Positions 1 through 6,957 of a DNA stretch of 64,000 bases are shown in pieces (position 1 is the first letter of the stretch; each line of letters starts with the position of its first letter). A program made the translations under genes and the position numbers. The notes beneath the pieces are model-generated. The model made no database searches. It saw only the letters and a list, made by a program, of their open reading frames with translations, and had not been told where the DNA came from. The stretch spans positions 1-64,000 of the forward strand of contig JAIQFV010000005.1 of the NCBI GenBank assembly GCA_020073085.1. Reading direction: 5' to 3'. This DNA is from Terriglobia bacterium (GTDB lineage Bacteria > Acidobacteriota > Terriglobia > JAIQFV01).

Positions 1-120
1 AGAAGTTGACTGAAAATGCTGCAAAATGTGTTCACGGTTGAGCCTCCGAATGTGAATTTGCAATCTTCCGGACTGCGAATCCATCATACGTGATGGCTCA
101 ACCCCTTTCATTTTAAAAAG

Positions 121-744
121 CTAATTTGGACAAGAGTGCGATGGAATATAAGATTGGTTAAGTTGTTCACGAGCGGCCTTAAGTTGATCGGCTTCGACCT
201 TTGCCAGCGCCGCGTTCCTCTTATCGACCATTTCCTTCAAAGATGCGGTGTCGTTCTTGAGTTTCTCTACTTTTTCACCAAGAGCATCTGTACGGCCCGA
301 TAAACCATTAATCGCTTCCTTGCTTTCTTTGGTAGCCGCCACTGCCTGCTGTTTAACTTGAGCGTCATATCGAGACATAGCCCAGTCACCAAAACGATTG
401 CATCCAAGATACAGAGAAAGCGCTATAAGAACTAAAACAACAAACCTTGTGTGAATCGAAAGTTTCTTAATAAAACCGCATCTTGTAACCGTGATGAAGG
501 CAACAAACCAAGCGCCCATAAGTGAAACATAAACAATTATCCCAACCACCCCGGTTGCCACTAGCGGCACCCACAAAAAAGTAACGAGCAATGCAAATGC
601 TGGCGCGGAGATGAGCCTATATGCAAGTTGCAGAGCCCTCCCCGCAACATCCAACGTTTTGGGGTATTTTGATTCGATCTTGGAATGTAAGTCTTTGTCT
701 GCCTTGAGAAGCCAATCCGCAAGGCGATTACGCCAAATAGCCAT
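121..744 (-). CDS. Hypothetical membrane protein with C-terminal coiled coil
   Basis: I do not recognise this family. The 207-residue product has a charged N-terminus, three or four hydrophobic segments in roughly residues 45-125, and then a hydrophilic Lys/Glu/Ala-rich stretch (about 130-190) with heptad-like spacing typical of a coiled coil. It is therefore probably an inner-membrane protein with a coiled-coil tail. I chose the second ATG, three codons inside the longest frame, because an AAAGG-like ribosome site lies about nine bases upstream. It stands alone, followed upstream by minisatellite DNA. Function unknown. Confidence 0.6.
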   Translation of the reverse strand: MAIWRNRLADWLLKADKDLHSKIESKYPKTLDVAGRALQLAYRLISAPAFALLVTFLWVPLVATGVVGIIVYVSLMGAWFVAFITVTRCGFIKKLSIHTRFVVLVLIALSLYLGCNRFGDWAMSRYDAQVKQQAVAATKESKEAINGLSGRTDALGEKVEKLKNDTASLKEMVDKRNAALAKVEADQLKAAREQLNQSYIPSHSCPN

Positions 745-835
745 AGGGCACACCTTTCCCGAAAGCTGGGAAAGATTCTATCCACGTCTATGCCTTGCGT
801 AAAGTACATAATCGTGGGGAAGGTTTCAGGAACAG

Positions 836-1165
836 GTGTCGGGTGTCAGGTGCCGGGTGCCAGGTCGTAGGGAATAGGGGATAGGGGAAGGAAACCAGAA
901 GCCGGAGGCCAGAAGCCGGAAACCAGAGGCCGGAAACCAGAAGCCGGAGGCCAGAAGCCGGAGACCAGAAGCCGGAGACCAGAAGCCGGAAACCAGAAGC
1001 CGGAGGCCAGAGGTCGGAAACCAGAAGCCGGAGGCCAGAAGCCGGAGGCCAGAAGCCGGAAACCAGAGGCCGGAAACCAGAAGCCGGAGGCCAGAAGCCG
1101 GAGACCAGAAGCCGGAGACCAGAAGCCGGAGACCAGAAGCCGGAGGCCAGAAGTCGGAAGTCAGA
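836..1165. repeat. Minisatellite A, about 19 copies of a 14-bp unit
   Basis: From about 891 to 1160 the sequence is a tandem array of a 14-bp unit, ggaRRccagaRgcc, nearly free of T on the plus strand, with only purine transitions between copies. It is preceded (836-880) by a looser run of gtgtcgggtgtcaggtgc-like units of the same style. There are no unique spacers, so it is not a CRISPR array. No gene is supported here. Confidence 0.93.
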
Positions 1166-1189
1166 CCTGAAAAAAGGGGAATTGTAGGC

Positions 1190-1530
1190 TTTAAACTTTG
1201 AACCTTGAACTTGGAACTTTGAACTGGTTCTCTTGGACTTTGGACCTTGGACTTTGGACTATGTTTTTAAACTTTGAACCTTGAACTTGGAACTTTGAAC
1301 TGGTTCTCTTGGACTTTGGACTTTGGACCTTGGGCTTTGGACCTTGGACTGTGTTTTTAAACTTTGAACCTTGAACATGGAACTTTGAACTGGTTCTTTT
1401 GGACTTTGAACTGGTTCTTTTGGACTTTGGACTTTGGACTTTGGACTTTGGACCTTGGACCTTGGACTTTGGACCTTGGACTATGTTTTTAAACTTTGAA
1501 CCTTGAACTTGGAACTTGGAACTGGGTTTT
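1190..1530. repeat. Minisatellite B, compound ttggactttgga/ttgaacttggaa array
   Basis: This array is built from 7-bp to 12-bp units such as ggactttggac, ccttgaacttgg and aactggttctctt, organised in higher-order blocks that each restart with a tttttaaactttgaacc motif (near 1190, 1266, 1356 and 1488). It ends at the base before the stop codon of the lipoprotein gene at 1531. One strand is open for 133 codons, but the translation is a low-complexity Lys/Ser/Gln/Pro repeat and I do not regard it as a gene. The same unit recurs at 32724-32755 inside a coding sequence. Confidence 0.93.
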
Positions 1531-2316
1531 TCAGACCGTTTGGTGTGAACTCCGCGTGATCGAGATGCTCCCGTTAGTGGTGCGCAACTCAATCACAGGG
1601 CCGCCCTTTCCGAGTTTACCTTCCAGGGAATGTTTTCCCAGGACGCCCTGGGTGGTAATGGGAAAATCGGTACGGACAGAGCCATTGGTGGTATGAGCGG
1701 AGAGGTTGGCGTCGACATCGTCGGGCAGTGAAAGCTGCACCGACCCGTTGGTGGTGGACAGCCGGATGCCATCCCCCGCGTAACGCGTAAACGTGGCGGT
1801 AATCTTGCCGTTGGTGGTGGAGCCGCGCAGCGACCCGCCGATGTTTTCGGCCTTGATACTCCCGTTGGTGGTCCCCAACCGGATCTGCCCTTCGACGTCG
1901 CCGGCTTCGACATGGCCGTTGGTGCTTCTAAGATCCAACCCGATCTTCCGCGGGACGCGCAGGGTGTATTGAACTCCACCTCCAAACCCCATCCGATGCG
2001 GGTAGCGCGTCTCGATCCTCAAGTTATTTCCCGAGGTGTCGAAGACCACTTCCAGCCGGTTCAAGTTCTCTTCGGCATCGCGGTTGTCATACCCGTGCGC
2101 TGTTTTTATCGCAACAACCTCCACCTTGTCCTGGTCCCAGCCCTCCGCCGTGATTGAACCATTGGTGTTCTCGACCGTGATGCTGCCGCCCGATTTGATG
2201 TCAAACGTTTTTGAGATCTCCTGCCGCTTTTCAAACGCCCCCATTTCCGAGCAAGCGGACAAGGTCAGGCCTGCAACAAGCACCAGAGTCGCAAGGCAAA
2301 GATTCCGGCAGCGCAT
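1531..2316 (-). CDS. DUF4097-like beta-repeat lipoprotein
   Basis: A 261-residue protein with a lipoprotein signal peptide: two Arg, a hydrophobic core and an LSAC lipobox around residues 18-21, so the mature protein would be lipid-anchored at Cys. The remainder is made of about eight short beta repeats with the recurrent motif TTNGSI or TNGxV spaced 20-25 residues apart, characteristic of the DUF4097 putative adhesin fold, a right-handed beta structure. The function of such proteins is not established; cell-surface roles are assumed. I chose the ATG at 2316 over one 13 codons upstream because it has GAAAGGGG in front and begins a proper signal peptide. The stop codon abuts minisatellite B. 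Confidence 0.82.
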   Translation of the reverse strand: MRCRNLCLATLVLVAGLTLSACSEMGAFEKRQEISKTFDIKSGGSITVENTNGSITAEGWDQDKVEVVAIKTAHGYDNRDAEENLNRLEVVFDTSGNNLRIETRYPHRMGFGGGVQYTLRVPRKIGLDLRSTNGHVEAGDVEGQIRLGTTNGSIKAENIGGSLRGSTTNGKITATFTRYAGDGIRLSTTNGSVQLSLPDDVDANLSAHTTNGSVRTDFPITTQGVLGKHSLEGKLGKGGPVIELRTTNGSISITRSSHQTV

Positions 2317-2647
2317 AAGCTTCCCCTTTCGGAACATTTTTCGGCTTTCATTCATTGGATCCGGGAGGATTCATTGACTCTCTTGATTGAACCTCCAACA
2401 CGTAGACGGTCCGGCATGAATCATTCTAACCATAAGGACTTACGTGCGGGAGAGAAAAAAGTTCCCTTTTTCGAGTAACAAAGGATTGCCGCTGTCATCC
2501 GGGTTAGGTTGGGCGACGAGACGGGTCCCCCGACGCGGCAAATTTCTTCGCCCTCCCGAAGGTTGTAGCGCTATGATAGGGAAGGAGTCGGGCGATGATT
2601 CGTAAGCATTCGGGAGACACCTGGACATTTCATTCACGGGGAAGGCA
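2317..2647. other. Divergent intergenic region without a clear gene
   Basis: This 331-bp stretch separates the divergently transcribed lipoprotein and site-2 protease genes and must hold both promoters. Short open frames on the minus strand have no recognisable protein character. I see no convincing -35/-10 pair or hairpin. Confidence 0.4.
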
Positions 2648-3763
2648 ATGAAAAGCGCCAACATCCAACTCGGCAGGATTTACGGCATTCAGATCGGAGT
2701 TGACTACTCGTGGTTCGTCGTTTTTGTCCTCATTACCATGTCCCTGTCGACCCAATATGCAACCCTGCATCCGAAGTGGTCCCCGACGACCCATGTTCTG
2801 GTCGGCATTGTCACCAGTCTCCTCTTTTTTGTCACCGTGCTGTTGCACGAGATGGGGCACAGTGTGGTGGCGATTCAGAAAGGGATTCCGGTCCGTTCCA
2901 TCACACTGTTCATCTTCGGCGGGGTGGCGCAGATTGCCCGGGAGCCCAAGCGGGCGTTGGACGAATTCTGGATCGCGATTGCCGGCCCGGCGGTCAGTTT
3001 TGTTATTGCGGTGGCCTGTATGCTGGGCAGCGTCGCCCTCAAGCCGGTCAGCGAAGTGGCGACCGCCGTGCTGACCTGGCTCGGACAGATCAACCTCGTG
3101 CTGGCCGTTTTCAATTTGATTCCGGGATTTCCTCTCGACGGGGGTCGGATCCTCCGCGCCATCCTGTGGGGATGGAAAGGGGATTTCAAGTCGGCCACCC
3201 GGACGGCCTCCAGCGTCGGTCAATTTGTGGCCTATTCGTTTATCTTTGCCGGCGTCATCACCGCATTGCGGGGAAACTTTTTTAATGGGCTGTGGATAGG
3301 GTTTATCGGGTGGTTTCTTCTCAACGCGGCCCAGACCAGTTATCGGCATGCGGCGCTCAAGCAGTCGCTGGCCGGTTTGACGGTCAATGATGTGATGTCC
3401 ACGGATTGTCCGGTGGTTTCCGGGAGCATCCCGCTGAGTGACTTTGTTCACAATGAAGTGCTGAGAACCGGCCAGCGATGCTTTTTGGTGACCCAGTTTG
3501 ACAAGTTGGTGGGGATTATTACATTGCATGAAGTGAAGCAAATTGCTCAGTCGGAATGGAACTCTACCCCGGTGGCCTCGGCCATGCAGCCCCTCGACCA
3601 TCTTTATATGGTCCATCCTTCAGACCCGCTGGTCGGGATCCTGGAGAAAATGACCACGGAGGGGTTCAATCAATTACCTGTGGTTGAAGAGGGGAAATTG
3701 GTGGGGATCCTCGGTCGTGACAGATTGCTGCAGTTGATTCAAACCCGCCTGGAATTGGGATGA
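2648..3763 (+). CDS. Site-2 protease family (M50) metallopeptidase with CBS pair
   Basis: A 371-residue integral membrane zinc protease of the SpoIVFB/Rip-like branch. Zinc ligands are visible in HEMGH (residues 67-71, inside a hydrophobic segment) and in NLIPGFPLDGG (Asp at about 164). Further membrane segments follow to about residue 230, and the C-terminal 130 residues form two CBS domains, which in this subfamily bind adenine nucleotides and adjust activity. Such enzymes cleave transmembrane regulators or signal-peptide remnants within the bilayer; the substrate here cannot be read from context. The ATG follows GGGGAAGG. The gene converges on the aminotransferase with only eight bases between stop codons. 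Confidence 0.93.
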   Translation: MKSANIQLGRIYGIQIGVDYSWFVVFVLITMSLSTQYATLHPKWSPTTHVLVGIVTSLLFFVTVLLHEMGHSVVAIQKGIPVRSITLFIFGGVAQIAREPKRALDEFWIAIAGPAVSFVIAVACMLGSVALKPVSEVATAVLTWLGQINLVLAVFNLIPGFPLDGGRILRAILWGWKGDFKSATRTASSVGQFVAYSFIFAGVITALRGNFFNGLWIGFIGWFLLNAAQTSYRHAALKQSLAGLTVNDVMSTDCPVVSGSIPLSDFVHNEVLRTGQRCFLVTQFDKLVGIITLHEVKQIAQSEWNSTPVASAMQPLDHLYMVHPSDPLVGILEKMTTEGFNQLPVVEEGKLVGILGRDRLLQLIQTRLELG

Positions 3764-3771
3764 CCCCGGCC

Positions 3772-4644
3772 CTACGGCGCGCTGGATTCTCCCGCCGCTT
3801 TTCCATGGAGCACGTCTCGATAGCCCTCCATCAACCGCCTGGTCAGGGGACCGACCTTGCCTGTTCCGACCGGAATGTGATCAATTTCGACGACCGGCAG
3901 TACCTCCATCGTGGTGCTGGTCAGGAAAACCTCGGATGCGGCCTTGAGCTCGGAGACGGCGAGGTCCCGTTCCGCAGTCTTCACCAGACTTTTTCGGGCC
4001 AGCAAAAGAACCGCATCTCGAGTGATTCCCTTGAGGATCCGGTGATCCGCCCGCGGAGTGACGAGCTCATCGTTGAGGGCCACAAAAACATTGGTCGAAG
4101 TCCCTTCGGTCACCCAACTCTCCCGCACGAAGATGGCGTCTTCCACATGGGCTCGCCGCGCTTTTTCCCTGGCCAGCACATTGGGCAGGAGACCGGTCAG
4201 CTTGATATCGCACCGCGCCCACCTCTCGTCTTTCACGGTGATGGCTTTAATGCCGTTGGTCTGGACCGCCTCCTCGACCGGATGGAGTCGCCGTAAGACC
4301 ATGATGACCGTCGGGGTGATATCCGGGGGGATGGCGTGAGAACGGGGTGCCGCCCCTCGCGTGATTTGAACATAAAGAGTTGCATCCCGTTCATGGCTTT
4401 CAGCCAGCATCCGCTCAGCGATCCTCCTGAAATCTGAATCACTCATCGACACTTCGATCTCCACGGAGTGCAAACTCCGCCTCATTCGGTCCAGGTGCTC
4501 CTGAAACCCATAAAAACGGCCTTCGACCGCCCGAACCACTTCGTAGATCCCATCGCAGAACTGGAAGCCACGGTCCTCGATCGAGACCTTCGCAGAGCCG
4601 TATTCGACAAATTGCCCATTTATCCAGACAAGTGGTTGATTCAT
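3772..4644 (-). CDS. Class IV PLP aminotransferase (D-amino acid / branched-chain type)
   Basis: A 290-residue fold-type IV aminotransferase. The N-terminus matches D-amino-acid aminotransferases (WINGQFVEYGSAKVSIEDRGFQF), the catalytic Lys is in DIKLTGLLPN (about residue 148), and the cofactor region shows the EGTSTNVF signature near residue 190. It transfers amino groups between an amino acid and 2-oxoglutarate or pyruvate in the cytosol. The lack of branched-chain-specific motifs and the overall shape make a D-alanine-type enzyme more likely than IlvE, but specificity is not settled by sequence. I start at the ATG beginning MNQPL; a GGAGG lies rather far (15 bases) upstream, so a start a few codons earlier is possible. 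Confidence 0.87.
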   Translation of the reverse strand: MNQPLVWINGQFVEYGSAKVSIEDRGFQFCDGIYEVVRAVEGRFYGFQEHLDRMRRSLHSVEIEVSMSDSDFRRIAERMLAESHERDATLYVQITRGAAPRSHAIPPDITPTVIMVLRRLHPVEEAVQTNGIKAITVKDERWARCDIKLTGLLPNVLAREKARRAHVEDAIFVRESWVTEGTSTNVFVALNDELVTPRADHRILKGITRDAVLLLARKSLVKTAERDLAVSELKAASEVFLTSTTMEVLPVVEIDHIPVGTGKVGPLTRRLMEGYRDVLHGKAAGESSAP

Positions 4645-4831
4645 GAGGTCAGGGTTGACCCTCCTTTCCACCTCGATCCGGGCTGACCCGATTTGTGCCG
4701 TTGGGAACGACCCTTCCCGCCAATGTGCCGCGAACGGGTAGCGAGCAGACTAACGCCAGTGACGCCGTTGTGGCAAGGAATGCTTTTCGAAGGGCACCTC
4801 TAAAGGGTCTTGACAACCTCTAGGGTATCCC

Positions 4832-4860
4832 TTGACGAAACCAACTAGTTGTGGTAGAGT
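4832..4860 (+). promoter_or_regulatory. Sigma-70-type promoter for the lytic transglycosylase leader
   Basis: TTGACG (4832-4837) and TAGAGT (4855-4860) are separated by exactly 17 bases and face the secreted transglycosylase about 270 bases downstream. Transcription would produce a long leader containing a small hairpin (4907-4923) and a short ORF. Confidence 0.5.
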
Positions 4861-5026
4861 TTTGCGACTTTTACTCCTTATCAGTCTGAACGTAATTATA
4901 TTGTCAAGCTTGAAGAACAAGCTGCAATCGGTAGTCTATTTCCCGGGCGGCTGAATTCTTACCCTGGGGTTAAGTTAAAGGAATTTATCGTAGGCCGAAG
5001 GATACATCACAACAGGAGGAAAACTA

Positions 5027-5104
5027 ATGTTTACAGTAGCTTACGTCTCAGTTTCCGGCTTCATCAACCTCGCAGTGGGTACCTTCCGACCGAGAAGGAC
5101 TTAG
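5027..5104 (+). CDS. Possible 25-codon leader peptide before transglycosylase
   Basis: An ATG at 5027 is preceded by a strong Shine-Dalgarno site (AGGAGGAAAACTA) and opens a 25-codon frame ending in TAG at 5102-5104, 28 bases before the transglycosylase ATG. The peptide starts MFTVAYVSVSG and has a hydrophobic middle and basic end (RPRR). The ribosome site is stronger than that of many real genes in the window, suggesting translation, but conservation is untested. It may be a regulatory leader or simply a small protein. Confidence 0.4.
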   Translation: MFTVAYVSVSGFINLAVGTFRPRRT

Positions 5105-5132
5105 CCTCTCTTCACGAGTTTGGAGGTGCGCC

Positions 5133-5882
5133 ATGAAAATTAGAATCCACACCTCACAGCCAAAGAGGCTCAAGTCGATGGGAGTCAATCTCCTTCTTCC
5201 CGCTTGCGCCGTTCGACCTCGTCCTTTCTGGACGAAAAAGTTCCCTTCCCTCACCGCTCTTCTTACCCTTGCACTGGTTGCCACTCTGGCCTTGCCCCAG
5301 GTCTGTGTTGCACCGTTGCGCCTGGCCACAGCGCTTGTGGCAGGATCGCCCCAGGCCGCTCGGGCAGTCAACCTGGAGGTGCAGGTACATCGCATCTTCG
5401 AGCGTTTTCACATGCAGGTCGACGCTGCCTTGATCCATGAGATGGCCCTCGTGGGGACCTCGAACGATGTCGATCCACGCTTGATTGCCGCTGTCGTTGT
5501 CGCCGAATCAAGCGGAGACCCACTCGCCATTTCGAATCAGAATTCAATCGGGCTGATGCAGATCAATGCCAAGGTCTGGGCGAGAAAACTCAATTTTACC
5601 CGGAACAATCCCTTTGACCCTGCCACCAACCTTCGGATGGGGGTTGCGATCCTTCGAACATGTTTGGACGAATACCGGGGCCTGGATTCTGCCCTTGCTG
5701 CTTACGTGGGAGACCCTGAGTACACCAAAGAGGACACGGCGGCTTATGTTGACCGCGTCATTCGGATCTTTGAGAAGGCTTCGGGTGCCGCAGTCACCCG
5801 CAGTCCCGGCATGAGAGTGACCTCGAGGAAGGAAGCACTGCAGACAGCAGGAGGGGATCAGGTACAGCCGGGTGGTTTATAA
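5133..5882 (+). CDS. Secreted SLT-family lytic transglycosylase
   Basis: A 249-residue protein that cleaves the MurNAc-GlcNAc bond of peptidoglycan. The N-terminus is basic, with a hydrophobic stretch at about 40-62 and a likely signal cleavage before residue 80. The goose-lysozyme-like SLT domain covers about 100-215: catalytic Glu in VAESSGDP (about 125), GLMQI (140-144), NPFDPATNLRMG and ALAAYVGDP, where the last motif has Val in place of the usual Asn. The ATG has GGAGG seven bases upstream. The gene is transcribed alone, behind a promoter, a long leader and a short ORF, and is followed by a hairpin at 5907. Confidence 0.88.
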   Translation: MKIRIHTSQPKRLKSMGVNLLLPACAVRPRPFWTKKFPSLTALLTLALVATLALPQVCVAPLRLATALVAGSPQAARAVNLEVQVHRIFERFHMQVDAALIHEMALVGTSNDVDPRLIAAVVVAESSGDPLAISNQNSIGLMQINAKVWARKLNFTRNNPFDPATNLRMGVAILRTCLDEYRGLDSALAAYVGDPEYTKEDTAAYVDRVIRIFEKASGAAVTRSPGMRVTSRKEALQTAGGDQVQPGGL

Positions 5883-5906
5883 CCATTACAAAATGGAGTT
5901 GCGGTG

Positions 5907-5931
5907 GTGGACGAGAGCCCTTCTCGTCCAC
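5907..5931 (+). terminator. Hairpin after the transglycosylase gene
   Basis: GTGGACGAGA pairs perfectly with TCTCGTCCAC around a 5-base loop, 24 bases after the stop codon. The following T content is poor (ctcatcttgt), so termination may be weak or act as an RNA 3' end. Confidence 0.6.
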
Positions 5932-6044
5932 TCATCTTGTATGAAGGGGATGATGACGGAGTGGTCTAAGAGGTTGAGTTCGACCCGGTAAGGCCTCCGG
6001 CGCGATTGGAAACGAATCGTGGTCCCGCAAAGTGGAGGCCATCC

Positions 6045-6911
6045 TCAGTCCCGCCACAACGCGATCCCACCCCACAGGCCGGCCTCATTGCTTACTACTT
6101 TTGTGTTGGGGGGGAGCTTGACCGAAATGTGTTTTGAATTCCCGCCGCCGAGATAGAGTTTATCGTAGTTGAAAATCAACTGAAGTTCCTGGACGGCTTT
6201 CACGAGCCGTTTATTCCATTTCTTCTTTCCCGCCTTTTCAAGCGCTGCGTGGCTGAGCTTCTCCTCGTAAGTTTTCCCCTTGAGAAAGGGATGGTGTCCG
6301 AGTTCGAGATTAGGGACGAGCACTCCATCCACAAACAGGGCCGAACCGACACCGGTTCCGAGGGTGATGACCATCTCCACCCCGCGGCCCGTGATCACGC
6401 CGAAACCCTGGACGTCGGCATCATTGGAGATTCGAACCGGTCGGCGCAGCTTTTGGCGGAGTGTTTGTGCCAGATTGAAGTTCTTCCAGCGCGGCCCAAG
6501 GTTCGGAGCGGTAAACACAACCCCCTCCTTCACGACCCCCGGGAATCCCACCGACACACGGTTGAATTTCCCCTGCTTCTTAGCCAGTTTCTGGATTTCG
6601 GCCACCACGGCGGCCGGTGTGGCCGGCTGGGGGGTGGGGACCCGCGCACGTGAAGTCAGGCTCTTCCCTGCTTCATTCAGAACCTCTGCCTTAATACCGG
6701 TCCCGCCGACGTCGACCACCAGGGTTCGAAGCGGCTTCACGGCCGTCTTGGCGTGAGCGTCCTGGATTGGGACAAGGGGAGTTTCATCCGGAGCTGAGAG
6801 GGCCGCCGGGTTTTCGGGTTGTTCTTCAGCGGGGTCAACCGGACCGGCACTGAGGTCACCGGAGGGTGTCAGCACCACGGCAGCGTGATCTGCCTCGGGA
6901 TCATTTTCCAT
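6045..6911 (-). CDS. ROK-family / polyphosphate-glucokinase-like sugar kinase
   Basis: A 288-residue kinase of the ROK superfamily. After a roughly 60-residue acidic, Pro-rich extension unlike the usual N-terminus, the phosphate-1 loop VDVGGTGIKAEV appears, followed by VGFPGVV, the catalytic NDAD motif and the adenosine-side TLGTGVGSALF motif. The order and the ELGHHPF segment resemble polyphosphate/ATP glucokinases (PPGK), so glucose phosphorylation is likely, with polyphosphate as possible donor. The ATG is preceded by AAGGAG at nine bases. It lies 46 bases downstream of the fused E1 gene on the same strand and may be cotranscribed. Confidence 0.85.
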   Translation of the reverse strand: MENDPEADHAAVVLTPSGDLSAGPVDPAEEQPENPAALSAPDETPLVPIQDAHAKTAVKPLRTLVVDVGGTGIKAEVLNEAGKSLTSRARVPTPQPATPAAVVAEIQKLAKKQGKFNRVSVGFPGVVKEGVVFTAPNLGPRWKNFNLAQTLRQKLRRPVRISNDADVQGFGVITGRGVEMVITLGTGVGSALFVDGVLVPNLELGHHPFLKGKTYEEKLSHAALEKAGKKKWNKRLVKAVQELQLIFNYDKLYLGGGNSKHISVKLPPNTKVVSNEAGLWGGIALWRD

Positions 6912-6957
6912 CAGAATATACTCCTTCGGGTCGGACCAGCCGACGCGCGCACTCTTG

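Noticed and set aside
836-1165. Tandem array considered as a CRISPR
   Set aside because: Units are contiguous with no unique spacers of constant length, and no cas genes are near.
1191-1592. 133-codon minus-strand open frame over minisatellite B
   Set aside because: Translation is pure low-complexity repeat, overlaps the lipoprotein gene out of frame, and has no ribosome site.
2630-3616. Long minus-strand frame opposite the M50 protease
   Set aside because: It is a shadow of the protease gene: biased composition, no family signal, and the plus-strand frame has clear motifs.
4861-5132. c-di-AMP (ydaO) or other known riboswitch before the transglycosylase
   Set aside because: I could not match the conserved core in order; only the genetic context suggests it, so it is listed as an open question.
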